Origin: Methyloterricola oryzae
GTDB taxonomy: Bacteria > Pseudomonadota > Gammaproteobacteria > Methylococcales > Methylococcaceae
NCBI RefSeq assembly: GCF_000934725.1
Contig: NZ_JYNS01000001.1
Span: 186,001 to 250,000 of the forward strand
Direction of reading: 5' to 3'
Length of the DNA: 64,000 nt
Below are positions 8,176 through 16,187 of the stretch, piece by piece (position 1 is the stretch's first letter; each line of letters begins with the position of its first letter). A program made the position numbers and the translations under genes. The notes beneath the pieces were generated by a model. That model did no database searches and was not told where the DNA came from. It worked only from the letters and a program-made list of their open reading frames with translations.

Positions 8176-9202
8176 CGGCGTCGTCACCACCCTGCTCAAG
8201 ACCTGCGAAGAACTGAGAAACCTGGGCCACAGCGTCGAGACCTTCACACCGGACCAGTTCCGCAACTGGCCCTGTCCCGGTTACCACGAAATCCGTCTGG
8301 CCCTGGGCTGCGGCCGGGGGCTGCGGGAGCGGTTGGACCGCTTCCAGCCCGACGCCATCCATATCGCGACGGAAGGACCTCTGGGGATGGCGGCGCGCAA
8401 CTACTGCCGCCGACGCGGCCTGCCCTACACCAGTTCCTTTCACACCCGTTTCGCCGAATACATCCACCTGCGCCTGCGTTTCCCGCTGGCCTGGAGCTAC
8501 GCCTTTCTGCGCTGGTTTCATTCTGGGAGCACACGTCTGATGGCGGCGACACCCACCCTGATCGAGGAACTCAAGGGACGCGGCTTCGCCAACCCGGTGC
8601 ATTGGTCGCGGGGCGTGGACACGGATCTGTTCCGGCCACGGGACAAGGGCTATCTGGACCTGCCGCGGCCGGTCTTTGCGTATGCGGGCCGCGTCGCCAT
8701 TGAGAAGAACATCGAGGCCTTCCTGTCCTTGGACCTGCCCGGCAGCAAGCTGGTGATTGGCGATGGTCCGCAGCGCGAGGAACTGGAAGCCAGGCACCCG
8801 GAAGTCCGCTTCGTCGGCTACCGGATGGGTGAGGAACTGGCCATGCACCTGGCTGATGCGGACGTGTTCGTGTTTCCCAGCCTGACCGACACCTTCGGAC
8901 TGGTGATGCTGGAGGCCCTGGCCTGTGGCGTGCCGGTTGCCGCTTTTCCAGTTCAGGGCCCCAAGGACGTCATACTCGACGAGCGGGTGGGCTGTCTCAG
9001 CGAGAATCTGCGGGAAGCGGCGCTCGAGGCCATGACCCTCGACCCGGCCGCGTGCAGAACCTATGCCATGGGCTACTCCTGGACCCGGTGCGCGCGACAG
9101 TTCGAAGGCCATCTGGCGCCGATTTCCCGCCACGAAGCGCGCCCGGCCGCCTGGTGGCAGCGCTCCGCTCGCAAGTCCGCCCCGCCTTCTGTCACGGACT
9201 GA
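8132..9202 (+). CDS. GT4-family glycosyltransferase, probably diacylglycerol glycosyltransferase
   Basis: Retaining GT-B glycosyltransferase, 356 aa. The N-terminal acceptor domain begins KIALITDAWRPQVNGVVTT, a loop typical of the SqdX/MgtA/Agt branch of GT4. The donor domain carries AYAGRVAIEKNIE, GDGPQREELE and the C-terminal nucleotide-sugar motif near residue 253 (DTFGLVMLEALACGVP, with D where E is usual). I use a TTG start because GAGGAA lies about 8 nt upstream and homology begins at once; this makes a 44-bp overlap with plcP, implying coupled translation. The likely role is to glycosylate the diacylglycerol released by PlcP, giving a phosphorus-free glycolipid. The sugar donor cannot be read from sequence. 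Confidence 0.78.
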   Translation: MKIALITDAWRPQVNGVVTTLLKTCEELRNLGHSVETFTPDQFRNWPCPGYHEIRLALGCGRGLRERLDRFQPDAIHIATEGPLGMAARNYCRRRGLPYTSSFHTRFAEYIHLRLRFPLAWSYAFLRWFHSGSTRLMAATPTLIEELKGRGFANPVHWSRGVDTDLFRPRDKGYLDLPRPVFAYAGRVAIEKNIEAFLSLDLPGSKLVIGDGPQREELEARHPEVRFVGYRMGEELAMHLADADVFVFPSLTDTFGLVMLEALACGVPVAAFPVQGPKDVILDERVGCLSENLREAALEAMTLDPAACRTYAMGYSWTRCARQFEGHLAPISRHEARPAAWWQRSARKSAPPSVTD

Positions 9203-9228
9203 TCATCATCCAGTCACGTCTCTGTCAT
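9189..9228 (+). promoter_or_regulatory. Second Pho-box-like array, ahead of the PAP2 phosphatase gene
   Basis: Four heptamers at 11-bp period: CTGTCAC (9189), TGATCAT (9200), CAGTCAC (9211) and CTGTCAT (9222). Units 3 and 4 together are a near-consensus Pho box (CTGTCAT-N4-CTGTCAT), and unit 1 is also near consensus. The array begins inside the last codons of the glycosyltransferase gene. About 10 bp further on, TAAGCT (9239-9244) could serve as a weak -10. It predicts an internal PhoB-activated promoter for the second half of the cluster. Confidence 0.68.
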
Positions 9229-9267
9229 GAATGCTTTCTAAGCTGAACGAACAGTCAAGGGAAGCCT

Positions 9268-9293
9268 GGCCGCCGCCCGTTGGTTTGGCGGCC
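9268..9293 (+). other. Stem-loop in the leader of the PAP2 gene
   Basis: Perfect 7-bp inverted repeat GGCCGCC (9268-9274) and GGCGGCC (9287-9293) with a 12-nt loop, between the Pho-like array and the ATG at 9350. There is no T-run after it. It may stabilise the mRNA or attenuate read-through from the upstream genes. Confidence 0.4.
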
Positions 9294-9349
9294 GAGCAAA
9301 GCCAAAGGCCAGGGACAGGCGCCGAGGTCCATGCCACGAGGTAAGCGCC

Positions 9350-9874
9350 ATGAAGCTCATGCACACCATTACCACATTCGACATCAATCTGTTCAGCTGG
9401 GTCATGCGCCGCAAGACCCAGAAGTTCCAGGTCCACTGCGCGCGCTGGATATCGAAAACCGCCGACGGTCCCCTCTATGTGCTGCTGGGAGCCGCGCTGC
9501 TCTGCTCGAAGACCCCCGCAGACCTGCTCCTGCTGCATAGCCTCGTGCTGGGGTTGCTCATGGAACGCCCGCTGTATGCGATCCTCAAGAACCTGTGCCG
9601 GCGCGACCGCCCCCCAGTGGTGCTGAACATCCAGAGTTTCATCGTTCCCTCGGACCGATTCAGCTTTCCCTCGGGGCATACCTCGGCCGCTTTCCTGGTG
9701 GCTACCTGCCTCAGCTATTTTCACCCGCCGCTCGCTCCCCTTCTGCTCACTTGGGCATCCCTGGTGGGCATGGCGAGGGTGGTGCTGGGCGTGCACTTCC
9801 CCACTGACACCTTCATCGGCGCCCTGATGGGCAGCGGCCTGGCCCTGTTGAGTCTGGAGATTTTGAACGCGTGA
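9350..9874 (+). CDS. PAP2-family membrane phosphatase
   Basis: Integral-membrane lipid phosphatase of the PAP2 superfamily, 174 aa. The three catalytic blocks are present in order: KNLCRRDRP (K-x6-RP), FSFPSGHTSAA (PSGH) and ARVVLGVHFPTD (normally SR-x5-H-x3-D; here A replaces S). Hydrophobic stretches between them form membrane helices. In this context it would dephosphorylate phosphatidic acid to diacylglycerol for the neighbouring glycosyltransferases. Undecaprenyl-pyrophosphate phosphatase is an alternative within the superfamily. The stop codon overlaps the next start by 4 bp. Confidence 0.8.
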   Translation: MKLMHTITTFDINLFSWVMRRKTQKFQVHCARWISKTADGPLYVLLGAALLCSKTPADLLLLHSLVLGLLMERPLYAILKNLCRRDRPPVVLNIQSFIVPSDRFSFPSGHTSAAFLVATCLSYFHPPLAPLLLTWASLVGMARVVLGVHFPTDTFIGALMGSGLALLSLEILNA

Positions 9875-10917
9875 GAATCTTTTTTGGTGTGCAGGCGACC
9901 GGCAACGGTCACATCACCCGCGCCAGAGCCCTGGCGCCCAAGTTGAAACAAGCGGGCATAGAAGTCGACTACCTGTTCTCCGGCCGGCCCTGGGAACAAC
10001 TGTTTGAAATGGAGGTGTTCGACGATTACCAATGGCGCGAAGGACTGACCTTCAGCACCCGCGACGGACATATCCAGCATGTCCGTACCGCCTTCCGCAA
10101 CAACCTGCTGAACTTCGCGCGCGATGTGCGGCAACTGGACCTGGGCGGCTACGACCTGGTGATCAGCGACTTCGAGCCGGTGACGGCCTGGGCCGCGAAG
10201 CTGCAGGGCGTCAAGCACGTCCTCGGCATCGGTCATCAATACGCTTTCGGCTACGACATCCCCAAGGCCGCCGCCGATTTCCTCGGAACGCAGATACTGC
10301 GGTATTTCGCGCCGGTGAAGCTGGGCCTGGGCGTGCATTGGCACCATTTCCATCATCCGATCCTGCCGCCCATCTTCGAGACCGGGGCGGAACGCAAACC
10401 TGTGGATCCGCGCAAGATCATTGTCTACCTGCCCTTCGAGGACGTGGATCACGTCATCGGTCTGCTGCGCCGCTTCCATGACCACCAGTTCACCATCTAC
10501 AGCCCGGCCATGCCCCATGACCGCCACGAACCGGCCGAACACATCCATGTCAGGCAGCTCTCACGCGCCGGTTTCCAGGCGGATTTCGCCGATGCCGCCG
10601 GGGTGATCTGCAACGCCGGCTTCGAATTGGCCAGCGAATCCCTGCATCAGGGCAAGAAGCTCCTGGCCAAACCCTTGCAGGGCCAGATGGAGCAGATGTC
10701 CAATGCCCTTGCCCTGGAACTGCTGCAACTGGGACAGGTGATGCAGTCCCTGGACTCCGCCAGCATCGAAACCTGGCTGGAACACAGCCAGGCCGTCGAG
10801 GTGCGCTATCCCGACGTGGCTCAGGCGGTGGTAGACTGGATTTGCGAGGGCAATTTCCATATCGACCAGGCCTGGGTGGACCGCATCTGGGCGCAAGCCA
10901 TCACCCGCCGGGACTGA
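9871..10917 (+). CDS. MJ1255/VC2487-family glycosyltransferase
   Basis: GT-B-fold enzyme related to MurG and GT28, 348 aa. The N-terminus RIFFGVQATGNGHITRARALAPKL contains the G-x-G-H-x-x-R loop typical of the MJ1255/VC2487 family. The C-terminal donor half has GVICNAGFELASESLHQGKKLLAKP, the counterpart of the nucleotide-sugar pocket of UDP-glycosyltransferases. No experimentally settled function is known to me for this family. Coupling to PAP2 (4-bp overlap) and to dgkA downstream suggests a second lipid glycosylation step, for example addition of another sugar to a monoglycosyl-diacylglycerol. Confidence 0.75.
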   Translation: MRIFFGVQATGNGHITRARALAPKLKQAGIEVDYLFSGRPWEQLFEMEVFDDYQWREGLTFSTRDGHIQHVRTAFRNNLLNFARDVRQLDLGGYDLVISDFEPVTAWAAKLQGVKHVLGIGHQYAFGYDIPKAAADFLGTQILRYFAPVKLGLGVHWHHFHHPILPPIFETGAERKPVDPRKIIVYLPFEDVDHVIGLLRRFHDHQFTIYSPAMPHDRHEPAEHIHVRQLSRAGFQADFADAAGVICNAGFELASESLHQGKKLLAKPLQGQMEQMSNALALELLQLGQVMQSLDSASIETWLEHSQAVEVRYPDVAQAVVDWICEGNFHIDQAWVDRIWAQAITRRD

Positions 10918-10960
10918 CCCGACCGCGATTTCCCCTTTTCAGCACGACGTAGCGATACCC

Positions 10961-11332
10961 ATGGCAGGACAGAACCTGAAAGGCATGGCCCGCATCTATG
11001 CGGCCTTCTTCAACTCCATGAAAGGCTTCAAGGCGGCCTGGCTCAGCGAGGAAGCCTTCCGCCAGGAAGTGTATCTGCTGGCGGCGACGGCACCCCTGGC
11101 CCTCTGGCTGGGCCAGGGCCCCGTGGAAAAGGCCCTGTTGCTGGGTAGCGTCCTGCTGGTGCTGATCGTCGAGTTGCTGAACACCGGCATCGAGATCGTG
11201 GTCGACCGCATCAGTTTCGAGCGCCACGAACTGTCCGGCCGAGCGAAAGACGTGGGTTCGGCGGCGGTGCTGTTGTCCCTCGCGCTGGCCGGATGCGTAT
11301 GGGGATTCATACTGCTGCCCCGTCTGTTCTGA
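10961..11332 (+). CDS. dgkA: Diacylglycerol kinase DgkA
   Basis: Small trimeric integral-membrane kinase, 123 aa, the usual size. Diagnostic elements are EEAFRQE near the first helix and the catalytic segment ELLNTGIEIVVDRIS followed by RAKDVGSAAVLLS. It phosphorylates diacylglycerol to phosphatidic acid, returning DAG to phospholipid synthesis. Next to PlcP and PAP2 it closes a PA/DAG cycle. It lies 43 bp after the VC2487-like gene and is the last gene of the run. The 208 bp after it hold only a short GGGCC/GGCCC hairpin (11379-11392) and a TACAAT (11467-11472) that may be the -10 for the next gene. Confidence 0.9.
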   Translation: MAGQNLKGMARIYAAFFNSMKGFKAAWLSEEAFRQEVYLLAATAPLALWLGQGPVEKALLLGSVLLVLIVELLNTGIEIVVDRISFERHELSGRAKDVGSAAVLLSLALAGCVWGFILLPRLF

Positions 11333-11540
11333 ACGGCACCACAGCTCTGTACTGCACTACAGCAAGCTTCATTCCCAAGGGCCGCTTGGCCCGCCTCTCA
11401 CCGGCGCAAGGCTTTGACGCCCGCGCCGCGTCGATTACCATACTGTCGCATTGCACGCGCACCCTCTACAATTAGCGGTCGGGTTCCCGGTCATAGCCCG
11501 CGTGACCCATTGAGTCAGCGCGTCCGGCTGCTTACGCCGG

Positions 11541-14285
11541 GTGCATAAGACCGCATTCGCTTTCGGCCGATGCGCCGCTGTTCATTTTACGACTCGGAAC
11601 GCGCATTTGAGGTTCAAACCCGGAATCAAAGCCAGCCTGCTACTGTTGGGCCTGTTGCCCGCAGCCCTCATTGGCATCGTGATGGCCGGCTACTTCGTCA
11701 ATGCGCGCTTTGAAGATCTCTACAACAGCCAGCGCGAACGCGGCGACATCATACTCAAGCAGCTGACGGCGGTTGCTGCGACCAACCTGGCGGACGGAAA
11801 CGTTTCCGCCCTCAGGCGCCTCACCCAGGAGATCCTCAAGGAAAGCGACGTGGTGGAGGTGGAAGTGTGGGACATCCACAGCAAGATAGCCGGCTCCAGG
11901 CGCAATTCCGCCAGTCGGGAGTCGGAACGCCTGCTGCTGTCCGCCGCCGTGCTGGAAGCGCCGGCAGAAGGCTCCTCAGCGGCACCCCGGCCCATCGGCA
12001 CCGTGCGCCTGGTATTGTCAGGTAGCGAGACGGTACAGCGCCAACGTGAAACCCTGATTCATGCCCTGGCCATAGGACTGGGCGGGCTGTTGCTCACCGG
12101 TTTGCTCGCCGACCGCATGGGGCGCCGCATCGGTTCACCGATCATTTCGCTGACCAGCGCCGTGCATGCGCTCTCCGAGGGCCGCCTGGAAACGCGCACC
12201 AATGTGCCGGCCAGCGCCGAACTGGCTTACCTGCAGGCCGGCTTCAACGCCATGGCGGCGGAGCTGCAGAAGAACCGCCAGACCCTGGAACAGCAGATCC
12301 AGGACGCCACGCGGCAATTGCAGAACACCCTCAAGTCCCTGGAGCGGCGCAACGCCGAATTGGATGCCGCAAGGCGCAACGCGGAACGGCAGACGGCGTT
12401 GAAGTCCCAGTTCCTTGCGCAGATGAGCCACGAGATCCGAACGCCCATGAACGGCATCATCGGCTTCGCCGAACTGCTGGGGCAGACGCCGCTGAACGAC
12501 GAGCAGAACGAAAAGCTGCGCCTGATCGAGCGGTCCGCCAAGAACCTGCTGGCCATCATCAACGAGATCCTCGACCTGGCCACCCTGGAAGCGGGCAAGA
12601 TCAGTCTGAACATCCACATGTTCATGCTGCGACCCTATCTGGAGGACGCCATCGCCCTGCAGATGCAGCGCTCGCCCCATCTGCCCGTGATCCTCTGGGT
12701 CGCCCCCGACGTACCCGCCTCGGTGCTGGGCGATCCGATCCGGGTGCAACAGGTGATCAACAATCTACTGAGCAATGCCCTCAAATTCACCCGCCGCGGG
12801 CGCGTGGTAGTGCGCGTGCGCCTGCAAAAGCCGCTGGGCGCACCCAAGCTGCTGTTCTCGGTGTCCGACAGTGGGCGCGGGATCAACGCCCGCGACTTGG
12901 CGAATCTGTTCGTCCCCTTTCAGCAGCTCAGCGACTACGCCATCGACCGCGAGCGCGGCGCCGGTCTCGGTCTGACCATCGCCAATAACATCGTCGACAA
13001 GATGGGCGGCCATCTCCAGGTGGCCAGCCGGCCCGGGCGCGGCACAACCTTCTGGTTCGACCTGCCCATCACCCAAACCGCCGGCGAGGAGCGACTTCCA
13101 CCGGCCAGCACTCCCTTGGTACTGGTGGATAACGACCGTCTTTCACGGCAGGCCCTGCGCTTCCAGTTGGAGACCGTTTCCTCTAGCGTGACCAGTTTTG
13201 CCAACTGGGAGGCTTTCGTATCCAGCTACCGGCCGGAGACCCATGGCCGTACGGTGCTGCTGAAAGCCACGGCCCAGGAAGGCGAGATGCACTCATCCAT
13301 GACCCAGTGGCTGGAGCAGGCCGGCCGCCTGGGTGCCCGTCCGGTGGTCATCCTGCCCACCGCGGAGAACCGGCTACTGGAGTTCTATCGCCGCAGCGGC
13401 GCTGTCTGCCTGATGGCACCCGTCCCCACCGAACGCTTGCGCAAACTGATCATGCATCCGAACACCGAGAGCCTCGCAAAACGTTCCGCCGACCAGCGCC
13501 TCGCGGTTCCCGACCTGCTGGGCCGCACCATCCTGATTGCCGACGACAACGAGATCAACCGCATCCTGCTCGGCGCGCAACTCACGGCCTTGGGCGCCAG
13601 CGTGCAATCGGCCAAGGACGGAACAGAGGCCTTGAGCGCCAGCCGCGACACTGTTTTCGACCTGATCATCCTGGATTTGCAGATGCCCGGAATGGACGGA
13701 CTCACGGTGATTCGGGAACTGCGTAAGCTGCCGGGTGCCAACCATGAGACGCCGGTCATTGCCATCACCGCTCATGCCCAGCCGGCGCAGCGCCGGGAGG
13801 TCATGGAAGCCGGCTTCATGGATTGCCTGATCAAACCCGTCACCGAGGAACAATTGCGGCAACTCGTCCAGGGACACCTGGGTCCACCCCGCGGCGATGC
13901 TTCGCAGCCGGCAATCCCGGCGGTGCGGGCGCCCCACGCCGACGCCCTGCTGGAAAAAACCTCGGGTAACCGCGAACTGGCTCTTACCATCTGCCGCAAG
14001 CTGTTCACCGAACTGCCACGACAGCTGACGGAACTGAACGCAGCCGTGACCCACGAAAAGCTGGAGGATGCCCGCGACATCACCCACAAGATCCACGGCT
14101 CCTCGGCCTTTTGCGGACTCCACGCCATCCGGGAAGCGGCAGGCAAGCTAGAGCGGGCCCTGGATCAGACGGACGAGCGCACGGAACTCGAGAACCACAT
14201 GCAAGATCTGTCCCTCGCCATACAGGACTTCATGGCCGAAGAGCCCCTCATCCTGGAAGCGCTGAGCGCAGGCACCCCGAGTTGA
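11541..14285 (+). CDS. barA: BarA-like hybrid sensor histidine kinase
   Basis: Tripartite hybrid kinase, 914 aa. A first membrane helix near 29-52 (KASLLLLGLLPAALIGIVMAGYF) opens a periplasmic segment ending at a second helix near 175-190; HAMP follows (ISLTSAVHALSEGRLETRT). The H-box is LAQMSHEIRTPMNGIIGFAEL, with N and G boxes (NNLLSNALKF, DSGRGI, GAGLGLTI). A first receiver (PLVLVDNDRLSRQAL on) lacks the phospho-acceptor block and looks degenerate. A second receiver is intact (ILIADDNEINR, DLIILDLQMPGMDG). A C-terminal HPt carries HKIHGSSAFCGL. This matches BarA/GacS, which act through UvrY/GacA on Csr small RNAs. The GTG start is tentative; an in-frame TTG at 11607 is an alternative. Confidence 0.85.
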   Translation: MHKTAFAFGRCAAVHFTTRNAHLRFKPGIKASLLLLGLLPAALIGIVMAGYFVNARFEDLYNSQRERGDIILKQLTAVAATNLADGNVSALRRLTQEILKESDVVEVEVWDIHSKIAGSRRNSASRESERLLLSAAVLEAPAEGSSAAPRPIGTVRLVLSGSETVQRQRETLIHALAIGLGGLLLTGLLADRMGRRIGSPIISLTSAVHALSEGRLETRTNVPASAELAYLQAGFNAMAAELQKNRQTLEQQIQDATRQLQNTLKSLERRNAELDAARRNAERQTALKSQFLAQMSHEIRTPMNGIIGFAELLGQTPLNDEQNEKLRLIERSAKNLLAIINEILDLATLEAGKISLNIHMFMLRPYLEDAIALQMQRSPHLPVILWVAPDVPASVLGDPIRVQQVINNLLSNALKFTRRGRVVVRVRLQKPLGAPKLLFSVSDSGRGINARDLANLFVPFQQLSDYAIDRERGAGLGLTIANNIVDKMGGHLQVASRPGRGTTFWFDLPITQTAGEERLPPASTPLVLVDNDRLSRQALRFQLETVSSSVTSFANWEAFVSSYRPETHGRTVLLKATAQEGEMHSSMTQWLEQAGRLGARPVVILPTAENRLLEFYRRSGAVCLMAPVPTERLRKLIMHPNTESLAKRSADQRLAVPDLLGRTILIADDNEINRILLGAQLTALGASVQSAKDGTEALSASRDTVFDLIILDLQMPGMDGLTVIRELRKLPGANHETPVIAITAHAQPAQRREVMEAGFMDCLIKPVTEEQLRQLVQGHLGPPRGDASQPAIPAVRAPHADALLEKTSGNRELALTICRKLFTELPRQLTELNAAVTHEKLEDARDITHKIHGSSAFCGLHAIREAAGKLERALDQTDERTELENHMQDLSLAIQDFMAEEPLILEALSAGTPS

Positions 14286-14316
14286 AAGCCCGGGCCCGGT
14301 TTACAGACTCAGGCGC

Positions 14317-14862
14317 TCAGAAGCGAAAAAAACGTTCCCGGTAGTACTTAAGCTCCTCGATGGACTCGAGGATATCGTCCAGCGCCAGGTGGGAGTTCTT
14401 CTTTTTGAAGCCGTCCTTGAGCTTGGGCGCCCAGCGCGCCGCCAGTTCCTTGACCGTGGAGACATCCAGGTTGCGGTAATGGAAGAAGGCTTCCAGCTTC
14501 GGCATGCAGCGTGCCAGGAAGCGCCGGTCCTGGCAGATGCTGTTGCCGCACATGGGCGAGGCTCCCTTCGGCAGCCATTGCGCCAGGAAGTCCAGGGTGC
14601 GCCGCTCGGCCTCGCCGACATTGATGCGGCTCTCCCGCACCCGGGTGATCAGCCCCGATTCCCCGTGCTGTTTGCGGTTCCAGTCATCCATGCGCGCCAG
14701 GGCCTCCTCGCTCTGATGGATAGCCATGACGGGCCCGCGGGCCCTGACATTCAGTTCCTTGTCGGTCACAACGGTGGCGATCTCGATGATGTAGTCGTTC
14801 TGGGGGTCCAGTCCGGTCATTTCGAGATCGATCCAGATCAGGTTCTGCGCGTCTTGGACCAT
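14317..14862 (-). CDS. orn: Oligoribonuclease Orn
   Basis: 3'-5' exoribonuclease of the DEDDh family, 181 aa, that degrades short RNAs and the c-di-GMP product pGpG. Catalytic blocks are visible: [11 protein letters not shown] (DxE), the ExoII Asp region in [13 protein letters not shown], and [14 protein letters not shown] (H-x4-D) near the C-terminus. The length is standard. It converges with barA (31 bp between stops) and follows argG by 36 bp on the same strand. Its presence is relevant to the several c-di-GMP proteins in the window. Confidence 0.95.
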   Translation of the reverse strand: MVQDAQNLIWIDLEMTGLDPQNDYIIEIATVVTDKELNVRARGPVMAIHQSEEALARMDDWNRKQHGESGLITRVRESRINVGEAERRTLDFLAQWLPKGASPMCGNSICQDRRFLARCMPKLEAFFHYRNLDVSTVKELAARWAPKLKDGFKKKNSHLALDDILESIEELKYYRERFFRF

Positions 14863-14898
14863 CCGATTCCTCTCCTTCTGCTGTACGTCCGTCCGCCC

Positions 14899-16128
<1,230 letters not shown>

Positions 16129-16163
16129 GTTTCTCAGCAGGGTTGATGGAGCAAGATCGCGGC

Positions 16164-16169
16164 ATTATA
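16164..16169 (-). promoter_or_regulatory. -10 element for argG
   Basis: The minus strand reads TATAAT, giving a leader of about 30 nt for argG. The -35 region is weak (GTGAAC at 16-bp spacing), so activation by a regulator is possible. The 59-bp space lies between argG and the 3' end of the upstream cyclase gene on the same strand. Confidence 0.55.
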
Positions 16170-16187
16170 GCCGAATCGCCCGCGGGT

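Noticed and set aside
11607-11625. GGTTCAAACCC resembling a tRNA T-arm
   Set aside because: It lies in the N-terminal coding region of the BarA-like kinase, and no acceptor stem, anticodon arm or CCA end surrounds it.
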